Assembly: GCA_903888515.1 (NCBI GenBank) | Contig: CAISTY010000160.1 | Coordinates: 1-35,789 of the forward strand | Length of the DNA: 35,789 nucleotides | DNA from: Akkermansiaceae bacterium | GTDB lineage: Bacteria > Verrucomicrobiota > Verrucomicrobiia > Verrucomicrobiales > Akkermansiaceae | Reading direction: 5' to 3' | Shown here: one piece after another, positions 1 to 8,142 of the stretch | Position numbering within the stretch: the first letter of the stretch is position 1 | Layout: each line of letters begins with the position of its first letter | The notes under the pieces: generated by a model | Told to the model about the DNA's origin: nothing | Database searches by the model: none | What the model saw: the letters and a program-made list of their open reading frames with translations, nothing else | Translations under genes and position numbers: made by a program

Positions 1-1
1 C

Positions 2-490
2 GGTGATACGGCGGGCGGGTTGGCACCGATTTCGGGAATCGACAAGGAATTCCTCCTCCAGTGGCTGCGCTGGCTTGAAACGACCGGACCCGTAATCAAC
101 GGTGAACGCAGACCGATCCCGGCACTCGCCGTAATCAACCGTCAGCAACCCACTGCGGAACTCCGGCCTTCTGGTGCGGCGCAAACCGACGAGGATGATC
201 TAATGCCCTATCTGGTTTTGGACTTCATCGAGCGGTCGGCGATCCGGGATCACCTTGGCCCTGCGGAGATTTTCGAACTGTTGCAGGTGCGCTTCCCTGC
301 TCATTCCCGTGAGCGGCTCTGTCTCTGGACTCACAGGTTTTTCACGTTGTGGAGCCGAAACCAGTGGAAACGCGAACGCTATGCGCCGGGCTTCCATCTG
401 GATGACGAAAATCTGGACCCCAAAACCTGGTGCCGTTGGCCGATCCTCAGCGGCGGTTTCCAGGATGAGCTCAAAACATTGAAACCATGA
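2..490 (+). CDS. nadE: Glutamine-dependent NAD+ synthetase, C-terminal part (cut by window edge)
   Basis: This is the 3' end of a gene that begins before the window; the frame is open from base 2. The product amidates nicotinic acid adenine dinucleotide to NAD+ with ATP and glutamine. About 160 residues are visible. The recognisable part is the C-terminal synthetase tail, with a [11 protein letters not shown] segment near the start, the [12 protein letters not shown] segment in the middle, and the conserved run [20 protein letters not shown] followed by PILSGGF close to the end. The TTG at 20 should not be read as a true start, because the homologous sequence continues upstream of it. The stop overlaps the next ATG (ATGA at 487-490), so translation is probably coupled to the ADP-ribosylglycohydrolase gene. 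The glutaminase domain and the ATP-binding loop are outside the window. Confidence 0.9.
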   Translation, partial: GDTAGGLAPISGIDKEFLLQWLRWLETTGPVINGERRPIPALAVINRQQPTAELRPSGAAQTDEDDLMPYLVLDFIERSAIRDHLGPAEIFELLQVRFPAHSRERLCLWTHRFFTLWSRNQWKRERYAPGFHLDDENLDPKTWCRWPILSGGFQDELKTLKP

Positions 491-1461
491 ACGCAATTCG
501 AGCGGATATCACCACCCTGAACGTCGACGCCATTGTCAACGCTTCCCCTGAGGATCGCCGCGCCGGTTGCCTGCTCGGACTCGCGACGGGTGACGCTCTT
601 GGCACCACCTTGGAGTTTACCCGCCCCGGCAGTTTCAAGCCCATGACGGACATGGTGGGAGACGGTCCCTTTCACCTGGAGGCCGGTCAATGGACGGATG
701 ATACGTCGATGGCATTGTGCCTCGCGGCAAGCCTGATCGAATGCGGTTTTGATCTCCGGGACCAGATTGAGCGTTACGTGCGCTGGTGGAAGGAGGGGTA
801 TTTCAGTTCGACCGGAAGCTGCTTTGATATCGGCAACACTGTGAGTGCCGCGCTACGGGCCTTCATGCGGACGGGCGAGCCGGTCAGTGGAAGCACGGAT
901 CCTTATGCGGCGGGAAACGGTTCGATCATGCGGTTGGCTCCAGTGCCGTTGTTTTTTCATAACGCCGACGACTGTATTCATTTTTCCGGTGAGAGTTCCC
1001 GCACCACGCACCAGGCACCAACTGCGATTGATGCCTGCAAATACCTTGGGGGAATTCTCTGGGGGCTTCTGCATGGAGCATCGAAGGCCGATGTGCTGGC
1101 CCCCATGTATCATCCTTCGGGGTTGGCGTGGACGTATCTGGATCCGGCCATCTCGGAGATTGCGATGGGTTCGTTCAAGGTGAAGGAACCTCCGGAGATC
1201 CGTGGCAGCGGCTACGTGGTGGCATCGTTAGAGGCGGCGTTGTGGGCGTTTCACAAGTCGGAATCATTCGAGGAAGGAGCCTTGCTGGCCGTGAACCTGG
1301 GGGAGGACGCCGATACCACGGGCGCGGTTTTCGGCCAGATCGCAGGAGCGTTCTACGGAAAGTCCGGAATCCCTGGGCGGTGGTTGGAGAAACTGCATGA
1401 CAAGGAGTTGATGGAAAAAATGGTTCAACAACTGATAGGTCCCGATAAGACCAACCCATGA
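487..1461 (+). CDS. ADP-ribosylglycohydrolase (DraG/ARH family) with a macrodomain stump at the N terminus
   Basis: A 324-residue protein that should hydrolyse ADP-ribose from modified proteins or related ADP-ribose conjugates in the cytoplasm, using two Mg2+ ions. The ARH fold starts near residue 25 and all family motifs are present: GLATGDALG at 31-39, the metal-binding TDDT at 70-73, GNGSIMR at 143-149, a THQ near 174, and the C-terminal DADTTG at 274-279. Residues 1-20 do not belong to this family. They match the first two strands of a macrodomain (ADIT, then VDAIVNAS), after which the sequence jumps directly to the ARH start. I infer that a macrodomain was deleted and its start codon and leader were fused to the hydrolase. 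The gene overlaps nadE by 4 bases and lies 7 bases before pncA, so it is an integral part of the NAD operon. Confidence 0.88.
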   Translation: MNAIRADITTLNVDAIVNASPEDRRAGCLLGLATGDALGTTLEFTRPGSFKPMTDMVGDGPFHLEAGQWTDDTSMALCLAASLIECGFDLRDQIERYVRWWKEGYFSSTGSCFDIGNTVSAALRAFMRTGEPVSGSTDPYAAGNGSIMRLAPVPLFFHNADDCIHFSGESSRTTHQAPTAIDACKYLGGILWGLLHGASKADVLAPMYHPSGLAWTYLDPAISEIAMGSFKVKEPPEIRGSGYVVASLEAALWAFHKSESFEEGALLAVNLGEDADTTGAVFGQIAGAFYGKSGIPGRWLEKLHDKELMEKMVQQLIGPDKTNP

Positions 1462-1468
1462 AAAGCAT

Positions 1469-2065
1469 ATGAAAGCACTGATACTCGTGGATATTCAAAA
1501 CGACTTTCTTCCCGGCGGCGCACTCGCTGTGCCCGGTGGCGATGAAATCGTTTCCCTAGCAAACCGGTTGATGGAGGATTTCGAAATCGTCGTCGCCACC
1601 CAGGACTGGCACCCGCCCGATCATGGCAGTTTCGCTGCAAACCATCCCGGCAAGGAGGTTTTCGAATCCATCGATCTCCATGGTCTGCCCCAGACGTTGT
1701 GGCCGGTCCACTGTGTGAGAGATTCTACTGGTTCGGAGTTTGCCCCCGGACTCGATGTCTGCCGGATCACTCGCGTGTTTCAAAAAGGAACACGGTCGGA
1801 AGTCGACAGCTACAGCGGGTTTCATGACAACGGTCACCGCCATAGCACCGGCATGGCGGACTGGCTCAGGGAACAGGGCGTGACTCAGCTCACTGTCTGC
1901 GGGCTGGCGACCGATTATTGCGTGAAATTCACCGCGCTAGATGCCGTCCGCGAAGGTTTCCAGGTAACGCTCGCCTTATCAGCATGCCGCGGAGTGAATC
2001 TCATTGCGGGAGACGTGGACAAGGCGGTCGAGGAGATGAGGGGAGCGGGAGTCGAAATTCAATGA
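1469..2065 (+). CDS. pncA: Nicotinamidase
   Basis: A 198-residue cysteine hydrolase of the isochorismatase-like fold, about the length of Escherichia coli PncA. It converts nicotinamide to nicotinic acid plus ammonia, the first step of the deamidating NAD salvage route. The catalytic triad is visible as D8 (VDIQNDF), K106 (FQKGT) and C151 (GLATDYCV). The metal site is formed by D46 and H48 (QDWHPPDHGSF) and H81 (WPVHCV). Neighbours are the ADP-ribosylglycohydrolase just upstream and pnuC, which overlaps the stop by 4 bases (ATGA at 2062-2065). Nicotinamide released by NAD-consuming reactions would be fed back through this enzyme. The predicted function is secure; substrate range on other amides is not shown by the sequence. 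Confidence 0.95.
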   Translation: MKALILVDIQNDFLPGGALAVPGGDEIVSLANRLMEDFEIVVATQDWHPPDHGSFAANHPGKEVFESIDLHGLPQTLWPVHCVRDSTGSEFAPGLDVCRITRVFQKGTRSEVDSYSGFHDNGHRHSTGMADWLREQGVTQLTVCGLATDYCVKFTALDAVREGFQVTLALSACRGVNLIAGDVDKAVEEMRGAGVEIQ

Positions 2066-2712
2066 GTCGGCCATCCGCAGCGCTAAGGATCGAGGTGCTC
2101 GTCATTTCTGCGGTGACGACGCTGTTGCTTGCCGCATCGTGGTTCAAGTGGCTGCCACTGGATTTTACGGAAGCTCTTGGATTCGCGACCGGAGCGGTCT
2201 GTGTATGGCTCGTTACGAAGGGCAACATTTGGAATTGGCCCGTGGGGTTGGCCAACAACCTGTTTTTTGCGGTGTTGTTCTGGAAGGCCCGGCTTTTCGC
2301 TGACTTCGGCCTGCAGGGGATCTATCTGATTCTTGGCATCTACGGTTGGTGGGAGTGGCTGCGCGGCGGAGAACACCGGACGCGGTTAGCCATCTCACGA
2401 AGCACTCGTAGCGAATGGGTCGGTATTGCCGTGTTCCTCGTTCTCGGCACCTGGGGCTCGCGCGAGATCCTGCAGTCCGTGAACGGGTCGGCGCCGTTGT
2501 GGGACGCGGTGACAACTGTGTTGAGTCTCGCCGCGCAATATCTGTTGTGCCGGAAGCGCATTGAGAACTGGTTCTTCTGGATTGCCGCGGACGTTATCTA
2601 CGTGCCACTGTATCTATCAAAACAACTGCCTTTGACCGCCCTGCTTTACGGAGGATTTCTGGTGCTCTGCGTCATTGGATGGAGGAGATGGAGAAAGGAG
2701 CTCGGCACATGA
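2062..2712 (+). CDS. pnuC: Nicotinamide riboside (vitamin) transporter PnuC
   Basis: A 216-residue integral inner-membrane protein with about seven hydrophobic segments, the size expected for PnuC facilitators. It imports nicotinamide riboside by facilitated diffusion; the substrate is trapped by phosphorylation, which the NadR encoded next to it can perform. Family signatures are WNWPVGLANN followed by a Trp-rich helix (GIYGWWEWLRG), and the C-terminal AAQYLLCRKRIENWFFW segment leading into D-V-I-Y. The start at 2062 is chosen because it forms an ATGA overlap with pncA and gives a normal N terminus; an in-frame start at 1918 would add 48 residues read out of frame through pncA. PnuC members can carry thiamine or riboflavin instead, but the operon context favours nicotinamide riboside. 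Confidence 0.93.
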   Translation: MSRPSAALRIEVLVISAVTTLLLAASWFKWLPLDFTEALGFATGAVCVWLVTKGNIWNWPVGLANNLFFAVLFWKARLFADFGLQGIYLILGIYGWWEWLRGGEHRTRLAISRSTRSEWVGIAVFLVLGTWGSREILQSVNGSAPLWDAVTTVLSLAAQYLLCRKRIENWFFWIAADVIYVPLYLSKQLPLTALLYGGFLVLCVIGWRRWRKELGT

Positions 2713-3689
2713 ATCGACCCGCTGATTTTGGTCTCGGCGTGGTGATTGGAAAATTCCTTCCGCCACATCGCGGGCACCGGTTTCTGATTGAGACGGCGCT
2801 TTCCCGCTGCGAGCGGGTGGTGGTGATCGTTTGCGGAAAACCCGAGGATCCCATTCCGCCGGAGTTGCGGGCCGGGTGGCTGCGGGAACTGGTGCCTTCC
2901 GCCGAAGTCATGCTGATCGACGACCGATACGATGAGAATGACTCCCGGGTATGGGCGGATAACACCATCGGATGGCTGGGCCGTTCGCCGGACGCAGTAT
3001 TCACCTCGGAAATCTACGGCGACGCCTATGCAGGCCACATGGGATGCGTCCACTTTTCCGTCGATCCAACGCGGGTGGCCGTCCCATGCAGTGGCACTGC
3101 GGTCCGATCTGATCCCTTTTCAATGTGGGATTTCATTGATTCGCCGGTGAGAGCGTGGTTTGCTAGGCGGGTGGTGGTGGTGGGCGCGGAGTCCACCGGC
3201 ACGACCACCCTGGCAAGGGATTTGGCCCGGGCATTGAAGACCGTATGGGTGCCGGAATATGGACGGGAGTATAGCGAACGAAAACAAGCCGCTGGTGACG
3301 AAATCTGGAGTTCCGAAGAGTTTCTCGAAATCGCCCGCGAGCAAACGCGGATGGAAGATCAGGCGTCATGCCTGGCCAACCGCATTCTCATCTGTGACAC
3401 CAACGCTTTCGCCACCTGTCTGTGGCACCGGCGGTATATGGGTTGTGACCATGAGCCATTGGAGGAATTTGCCAAAGGCTGCCGTGCCGATCTCTACCTA
3501 CTAACAGGCGATGAAATTCCATTTATTCAGGACGGTCTGCGCGATGGGGAACACATCCGCCACGAAATGCACCAGTGGTTTGCAACGGCACTCGCCCGGC
3601 AGCATGTTCCTTGGAGGCATGTTTGCGGATCCGCGACGGAACGGCTGAACTTTGCAATGAAGGCGATAGAGGAGCAGGTGCGGAAATAG
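2709..3689 (+). CDS. nadR: Bifunctional NMN adenylyltransferase / ribosylnicotinamide kinase
   Basis: A 326-residue protein with two domains. Residues 1 to about 150 form a nucleotidyltransferase with GKFLPPHRGH (HxGH at 20-23) and the SGTAVR motif at 128-133, which makes NAD+ from NMN and ATP. Residues 153 to about 326 form a P-loop kinase that phosphorylates nicotinamide riboside. The N-terminal helix-turn-helix of the enterobacterial NadR repressor is absent, so this version is enzymatic only. The P-loop reads GAESTGTTT (159-167), with Thr at the position of the usual Lys; to my knowledge similar variants occur in some NadR proteins. The start at 2709 overlaps the pnuC stop (ATGA) and has purine-rich GGAGAAAGGAG just upstream; the in-frame ATG at 2679 lies inside pnuC. 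It is the last gene of the operon. Confidence 0.93.
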   Translation: MNRPADFGLGVVIGKFLPPHRGHRFLIETALSRCERVVVIVCGKPEDPIPPELRAGWLRELVPSAEVMLIDDRYDENDSRVWADNTIGWLGRSPDAVFTSEIYGDAYAGHMGCVHFSVDPTRVAVPCSGTAVRSDPFSMWDFIDSPVRAWFARRVVVVGAESTGTTTLARDLARALKTVWVPEYGREYSERKQAAGDEIWSSEEFLEIAREQTRMEDQASCLANRILICDTNAFATCLWHRRYMGCDHEPLEEFAKGCRADLYLLTGDEIPFIQDGLRDGEHIRHEMHQWFATALARQHVPWRHVCGSATERLNFAMKAIEEQVRK

Positions 3690-4049
3690 TATATATCAAG
3701 ACCGTTTATGCCTTATGCTCTGCGAGCGATTATCATTCTGGCAAGGCCGCAACTGTAGGTAATCTCCAGGAACCTTAATTGCTCCAAGACTTGTCCCTTT
3801 CTTGGGCACAACGGTTTCGTCCAACTCCGACGCCTGATGGACTCCAACGCCCTGCTCGCTGAGAAAATCGACGCCCTCGAAGCGAAATACGCCGAACACG
3901 ACTAACAATTTCCATCCTCGTTCCATGGATGCACGGGTTTGGGGAGGGCTGTGAGGTTTCCATTCATGGGCCGGGGCATTGTCATCTCGCCCGCTGGGGG
4001 AAGTGAGACAAGCGAGGCCGCTCGTCCCTACCGTTCCGCTGCTCCGCGA
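3690..4049. other. Gene-poor scar between nadR and the next gene
   Basis: These 360 bases contain no intact gene that I can support. The only recognisable coding signal is the short phage-regulator remnant listed separately. I see no convincing hairpin plus T-run terminator after nadR. The region holds one CTAACA word at 3902. The bases from 3906 to 4049 show no gene, promoter or repeat that I can identify. Confidence 0.6.
3813..3905 (+). pseudogene. C-terminal remnant of an ORF6N-type phage regulator protein
   Basis: One plus-strand frame reads GFVQLRRLMDSN followed by ALLAEKIDALEAKYAEHD and a TAA stop. This pattern (a FVxLR helix, then a short helical LA-K-ALE-KY tail) matches what I know of the end of ORF6N/KilA-N-type regulators carried by prophages and mobile elements. 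Those proteins normally continue with a DNA-binding domain of about 100 residues upstream, and the homology here stops after about 30 residues. No start codon or domain is left. I read it as the scar of a decayed mobile element downstream of the NAD operon. The match is from memory of the family and is short, so confidence is limited. Confidence 0.4.
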
Positions 4050-4451
4050 TCACTGGCGGTGCTCGTGCAGGTCCCGGCCGTCGATGAAATTCCTGACGTT
4101 GTTGGCCAGTGCAATGTAGCCGGACGTGGCTAACAAACCCCAGCACGTCAGCAGGACCAGCGACTCGACAATGAAAAAGCGCCGCGACCGGCAAACCCTG
4201 AGAAAACAAATCATGCTGAGCACGGAGAGTCCGAGCCCGGTTCCGACGAACAGCGGAAGGTAGGTCAAGAGCACCAGATCGCGCAACCAGACCGGATAGC
4301 CGCCGACGTTCGTCCAGAACACCGGGTTCTCGCGCAGCATCGCGAACCACACGAGCAGCATTCCCATGGCGCAGGCCAGCAGAGTCACGAGCATCAACCC
4401 CACTCCTAGCAGGATCGTTTGGTCATCGGTCTTTTTGGGGAGCGCGCCCAT
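4050..4451 (-). CDS. Small integral membrane protein, function unknown
   Basis: A 133-residue protein. After a charged N terminus (MGALPKKTDDQ) come three to four hydrophobic segments at roughly residues 13-38, 60-83 and 92-117, with an arginine-rich cytoplasmic-type loop (RVCRSRR) between the second and third. I do not recognise the family. The frame continues upstream without a stop to 4685, but that extension has low-complexity composition and runs through a dispersed repeat, so ATG 4451 is preferred. No obvious ribosome binding site is seen. It stands alone, and nothing in its surroundings indicates a role. Confidence 0.6.
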   Translation of the reverse strand: MGALPKKTDDQTILLGVGLMLVTLLACAMGMLLVWFAMLRENPVFWTNVGGYPVWLRDLVLLTYLPLFVGTGLGLSVLSMICFLRVCRSRRFFIVESLVLLTCWGLLATSGYIALANNVRNFIDGRDLHEHRQ

Positions 4452-4535
4452 GTGTCCACATGGATTACCCGACTCCGCTGGCGCCGGCAAGACGGGAGTT
4501 GTTGGAGAACTGGAGAATTGGACAGAATATGCTTC

Positions 4536-4605
4536 ATTGTTAGGAAATTGCTTTTGAGGTGAAGGCCGTTGGAATAGCCGGTGGCCGGTCCGGAGGGCGG
4601 GGAAA
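4536..4605. repeat. Dispersed intergenic repeat, copy 1
   Basis: On the plus strand this copy contains AGGAAATTGCTTTTGAGG, then GAAGGCCGTT, then AGCCGGTGGCC and CCGGAGGGCGGGGAAA. The same blocks in the same order occur at 15961-16044, and the first half occurs at 16821-16862. Each copy lies just upstream of a minus-strand gene. It is followed at 4607-4617 by a run of eleven G residues. No coding or mobile-element function is apparent. Confidence 0.55.
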
Positions 4606-4703
4606 TGGGGGGGGGGCAGAAGAAGTGTTTCGGTGCTTCGGTGTGCGGTGTTTCGGCGAGAAAAATCTCCAGTCCGCGCCGGCAATCGGCCGACTCGGGA
4701 GAT

Positions 4704-4817
4704 TTAACGGTGGTATTCATTTGCCGCGAGCGCAGCTTCCAGGTCCGCGTTGCCAAAAAGTTTCGTTGGAAAAGCGAGTGAGAATGTGGAGAGGAGGGCG
4801 AGGATGAGGGCCTTCAT
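4704..4817 (-). pseudogene. 37-codon signal-peptide ORF, probably a truncated secreted protein
   Basis: The minus strand encodes a short ORF starting MKALILALLSTFSLAF, a good signal peptide, followed by a short segment reading GNADLEAALAANE and ending at YHR before TAA. It begins 33 bases after the stop of the sulfatase gene at 4850-6499 and on the same strand, so it could be co-transcribed. A protein that stops about 16 residues after its signal peptide is more likely the 5' end of a deleted gene than a complete one, and the repeat copy and G-run just downstream fit a deletion scar. A genuine small exported peptide is the alternative. Confidence 0.4.
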
Positions 4818-4849
4818 GGTGTGTGGAAATACGGAATCGGAGCACGGGA

Positions 4850-6499
4850 TCACTTTGCCTTGTTCTTCGCCTTGCCCTTGCCGCCTTTCGGCTGCGGATG
4901 GTCGGCGAGAGTTTTCTTCGCGAGTTCAGTGAAGCTGTCCGTCTGTTGCTGCCATGTCTGCTCCAGATCCCTCACTTTGTCCGGCATTTTGGCGGCGAGA
5001 TTGTGCTGTTCGGCGCGGTCGGTTTTCATGTCGTAGAGTTCCCACGGCTTGCCATTGGCGGCGACGAGTTTCCAGTCGCCCACGCGCACCGCGCGATGCC
5101 CTTCGTGCAGCCACCACAGGCTCTCTCGGGCGATGGTTTCGTCTTTAGTGAAAGCGGGCACGAGGCTCTTGCCGGGTGCTGGCGGAATGGGTTCGCCTTT
5201 CCAATCCTTCGGCTTTTCGATACCGGCGAGTTCGAGCGCGGTGGGTACGAAGTCGATGACATGCGCGGGTGTGCGGCGCAGCTCGTTTTTCGCTGCGATG
5301 CCCGCGGGCCAATGCACGATGAGCGGAGTGCTGATGCCGCCTTCATGTACCCACGTTTTGTGGCGGCGATGCGGCGTGTTGCACGCGCTGGAAAAGCCGG
5401 GGCCGAGGCAAAGATAGGTGGCGGCGCTGCCCGGCGCGGCCTGCGGGTCGTGGCCGCCATCGCGCACCATGATCTCGGCGCTGGCCCCATTGTCGGAGGC
5501 GAAAAGGATGAGCGTGTTCTCATACGCCCCCATCGCCTTGAGTTGCGCGATGATGCGGCCGATTTCATGGTCCATGCGGTCGATCATCGCGGCGTGGATG
5601 GCCATCTTCGTGGCTTGGAACCGGCGCTGTTCCTCCGTGAGTTCGCTCCACGGCAGCGGGCGGTTCACCTCGCCGGGACCGAGTTTTTTCATCGCTTCGG
5701 GGAAAGCGTAGGGCGGCCCCACCTCACGCTCCACCGCAGAGAGCGTGGTGTTCGTGATGCCCGATTCCTTTTGCCGTGCGAAACGCGCCGCCCGCATCGC
5801 CTCCCAGCCGGCGAGATATGTGTCGCGATACTTCGCGATGTCCTCGGGCAGTGCGTGCAGCGGGAAATGCGGGGCGATGAAGGGGATGTAGTGGAAGAAA
5901 GGTTTGTCCGAGTGATTCGTCGCGTGGTCTTTAAGGCACTCGATGGCGTGGTCGGCGGTGGCGATGGTGGAGTAGTAGCCATTTTCGTCCGCAGGAGGAG
6001 TCACGGGCCGGTCGTCAACGGAGTTGCCCTTCGCGGAGAAAAAGTTGCCCTGGTTCCTCATGTCGAGCGAGCGGTCGAAGCCGCCGGCCAGCACCGGGCC
6101 GTCGATGTGCCATTTGCCGCTGTGATAGCTGCGGTAACCCGCGGGCTTGAGAAAGTCCGGCAGCAGCCGCGCCCACTGCTGGCGCACGCCCTGTCCGCCG
6201 CCGGCGGCCTCGGGCAGCTTGTCGCGGTGGATCTGCTGCGCGTAGTAACCCGTGAGCAACGCGCCGCGCGTGGGCCAGCAGCGCGCCGTGTTGTAGAACT
6301 GCGTGAAGCGCAGACCGTTCTTTGCCAGCGCATCGAGCTGCGGTGTTGCGATCTCGCCGCCGTAGCAGCCGAGGTCGGAAAAGCCGAGGTCGTCGGCGAG
6401 GATGAAGACGATGTTCGGCTTCGCGGCGTGTGACGGCCCGCAGGAAAGCGTCAGGATGGTGAGGAGGTTGAGGAGGTGTTTCATGGTTCGAGGATTCAT
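4850..6499 (-). CDS. Secreted sulfatase (arylsulfatase A-like, Cys type)
   Basis: A 549-residue exported sulfatase. It starts with a signal peptide (residues 1-25, hydrophobic core LLNLLTILTLSCG, Ala-Ala end), followed by the metal-binding NIVFILADDLG. The formylglycine motif is CWPTRG at 74-79, so the active-site Cys must be converted to formylglycine by a maturation enzyme. A later DNGAS segment and conserved HDP/H-K region are also typical. It should remove sulfate esters from a carbohydrate in the periplasm or outside the cell. The ATG at 6499 overlaps the stop of the upstream sulfatase gene (ATGA on the minus strand), so the two are coupled; an ATG at 6484 would also give a full signal peptide. 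The open frame extends upstream to 6826, but that part lies inside the other sulfatase gene and is not protein-like. Confidence 0.92.
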   Translation of the reverse strand: MNPRTMKHLLNLLTILTLSCGPSHAAKPNIVFILADDLGFSDLGCYGGEIATPQLDALAKNGLRFTQFYNTARCWPTRGALLTGYYAQQIHRDKLPEAAGGGQGVRQQWARLLPDFLKPAGYRSYHSGKWHIDGPVLAGGFDRSLDMRNQGNFFSAKGNSVDDRPVTPPADENGYYSTIATADHAIECLKDHATNHSDKPFFHYIPFIAPHFPLHALPEDIAKYRDTYLAGWEAMRAARFARQKESGITNTTLSAVEREVGPPYAFPEAMKKLGPGEVNRPLPWSELTEEQRRFQATKMAIHAAMIDRMDHEIGRIIAQLKAMGAYENTLILFASDNGASAEIMVRDGGHDPQAAPGSAATYLCLGPGFSSACNTPHRRHKTWVHEGGISTPLIVHWPAGIAAKNELRRTPAHVIDFVPTALELAGIEKPKDWKGEPIPPAPGKSLVPAFTKDETIARESLWWLHEGHRAVRVGDWKLVAANGKPWELYDMKTDRAEQHNLAAKMPDKVRDLEQTWQQQTDSFTELAKKTLADHPQPKGGKGKAKNKAK

Positions 6500-8052
6500 T
6501 TCTGTTTCTTCTTCGCTTGGCCCTGCCGGCCGGGCGGGCCTTCGGGTGGGGGTGTGATGCCTTCGGCGGGTTGGTTCCACAAACGCCATGGGTCGTCGAG
6601 GCGGCGCATCTCGGCGAGCAGCAGCGCCTGCATTTCCGAGAGCTTCGCGGCGTGTTTCGGGTTGGCGGCGAGGTTGAGTTGGTGAGTCTCTGGCTTCACG
6701 CCGGTCAGCGCGACGATGGCAGGGTCGTGGTGCTCCTTCAGATACTCGTTGGGGTTTTCCTTGAGGTTGAAGAGCTGCGTTTCGCGCACGCCGCCGTTCA
6801 TCACATCGTATTGGATGAGTTTCCAATCACCCTGTTTCACCGATCTCATGCCGGGCTTGGTGCCGCCGTTGTAAACGCCGTAAACAACATCGCGGACCGT
6901 CTGTTTTTCTCCGGTCAGCACGGGTTTGAAGCTGGTGCCTTCGGTTGTTTCAGGAGCGGGGACGCCGGTGAGGTCGCACAGTGTGGCGAGCACATCGAGC
7001 AGGTAGATGTTTCCCTCCACGCGGCTGCCGGGCTTGATGCCCGGGCCCTTCACGATGAACGGCACGCGCCAGGTGTGCTGATAGAGGTTCTGCTTCCCCT
7101 GCAGGCCGTGGCGGCCGATCGCCATGCCATGGTCGGCGGTGTAGAAGATGATGGTGTTTTCCAGTTCGCCCATGGCTTCGAGTTTCGCGAGCACGCGGCC
7201 GATCTGGATGTCGATGTTCTCGCTGCATGCGAACTCGCGTCCGAGTTCGTTGCGGATCGTGCGTTCGTCGCGCCGCTCCCATACGCCACTGACGGCGACC
7301 TCATCGCGCAGGCCGGGGTGGCCGTGATGGAAGGGATGTGCGGGGAGATAGTTCGATGGGAGCGCAGGCTGCTTTGGGTGTGCGGGTGGCGGCGCGGTCT
7401 TGTCGGTATGATTCACCGCCCCGTATTTGGCGAGCAGTTCCGGTGTCCCGTCGCGCACATCGTGCGGATGCGAGAAGCCGTAGTAGATCAGGAAGGGCTT
7501 GGTTTCCTTGGTGGCCTCCCGTTGCGCGAGGTAATCCATCACGCGGTCGCCATGCCACGCGCTGCCGGTCTCGGCCGTGCCGCCGCGCTTGGTGGCATCG
7601 TGGCGCACGGTGAATAGCTTGTTGGCGTCCTCGTAGCTGTTGCCCTGCTTGCAGGTCCGCATGGTGGCGTAGCCGGCACGGTTGAAGACCGCGGGAATCG
7701 TCTGCTGCGCGATGTCGGGTGGGCAGAGGTCCTTTTGGTTTGCCTGCGGCGAAATGGGTAGATGCCAGACGGAGCGTCCGGTCATGATCATGTGGCGCGA
7801 CGGCGTGCAGACCGCGCCGCTGAACGAGCCCATGTGATACGCGCCGTCGAAGACCATGCCATTGCGCGCGAGTCGGTCAATGTGTGGCGTCTCCAGTGAT
7901 GACTGCGCGTTGTAGCACTTCAGATCATACGGCGACTGGTCATCGAGGAGAATGAACAAAATGTTGGGGCGTTTTGGTGCGGCGGTGGAAAGGCCGCAGC
8001 AGAGCGTGAGGAATGCAAGGAGGGCGGGAATGCTTCGCATATCGGGTTTCAT
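6496..8052 (-). CDS. Secreted sulfatase (Cys type), first of a coupled pair
   Basis: A 518-residue exported sulfatase with a signal peptide ending near STAAPKRPN, metal-binding NILFILLDDQ, and the formylglycine motif CTPSR at 82-86. The conserved ADHGM segment and a GLQGKQNLYQH region follow. The C terminus is rich in Lys and Pro (GPPGRQGQAKKKQK). It differs clearly from its downstream neighbour, so the pair is not a recent duplication; two sulfatases of different type suggest two different sulfate positions on one polysaccharide. Its stop codon overlaps the start of the next sulfatase. The GH78 rhamnosidase and GH99-like genes are encoded divergently a few hundred bases away and support a role in sulfated polysaccharide degradation. 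Confidence 0.92.
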   Translation of the reverse strand: MKPDMRSIPALLAFLTLCCGLSTAAPKRPNILFILLDDQSPYDLKCYNAQSSLETPHIDRLARNGMVFDGAYHMGSFSGAVCTPSRHMIMTGRSVWHLPISPQANQKDLCPPDIAQQTIPAVFNRAGYATMRTCKQGNSYEDANKLFTVRHDATKRGGTAETGSAWHGDRVMDYLAQREATKETKPFLIYYGFSHPHDVRDGTPELLAKYGAVNHTDKTAPPPAHPKQPALPSNYLPAHPFHHGHPGLRDEVAVSGVWERRDERTIRNELGREFACSENIDIQIGRVLAKLEAMGELENTIIFYTADHGMAIGRHGLQGKQNLYQHTWRVPFIVKGPGIKPGSRVEGNIYLLDVLATLCDLTGVPAPETTEGTSFKPVLTGEKQTVRDVVYGVYNGGTKPGMRSVKQGDWKLIQYDVMNGGVRETQLFNLKENPNEYLKEHHDPAIVALTGVKPETHQLNLAANPKHAAKLSEMQALLLAEMRRLDDPWRLWNQPAEGITPPPEGPPGRQGQAKKKQK

Positions 8053-8142
8053 GGGTAGGATTGGGATCAGTCGATCAAAGTCAGGGTGATACGGCGCACA
8101 TCCATCACATAGTTCCCACTGTAAGGAAATTGATTCAATAAC

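Noticed and set aside
4607..4617. Run of eleven G residues
   Set aside because: Could be a phase-variable tract, but it lies in no gene and no promoter that I can identify, so there is no support for a switching function.
4823..6433. A 536-codon open frame on the plus strand opposite the sulfatase gene
   Set aside because: It is a shadow of the G+C-rich sulfatase gene on the other strand. It has no family motifs, is rich in Arg/Gly/Val/His, and the minus-strand sulfatase motifs are unambiguous.
6517..7617. A 366-codon plus-strand frame opposite the second sulfatase
   Set aside because: Same reason: antisense reading of a real gene, with no recognisable domain and no plausible start context.
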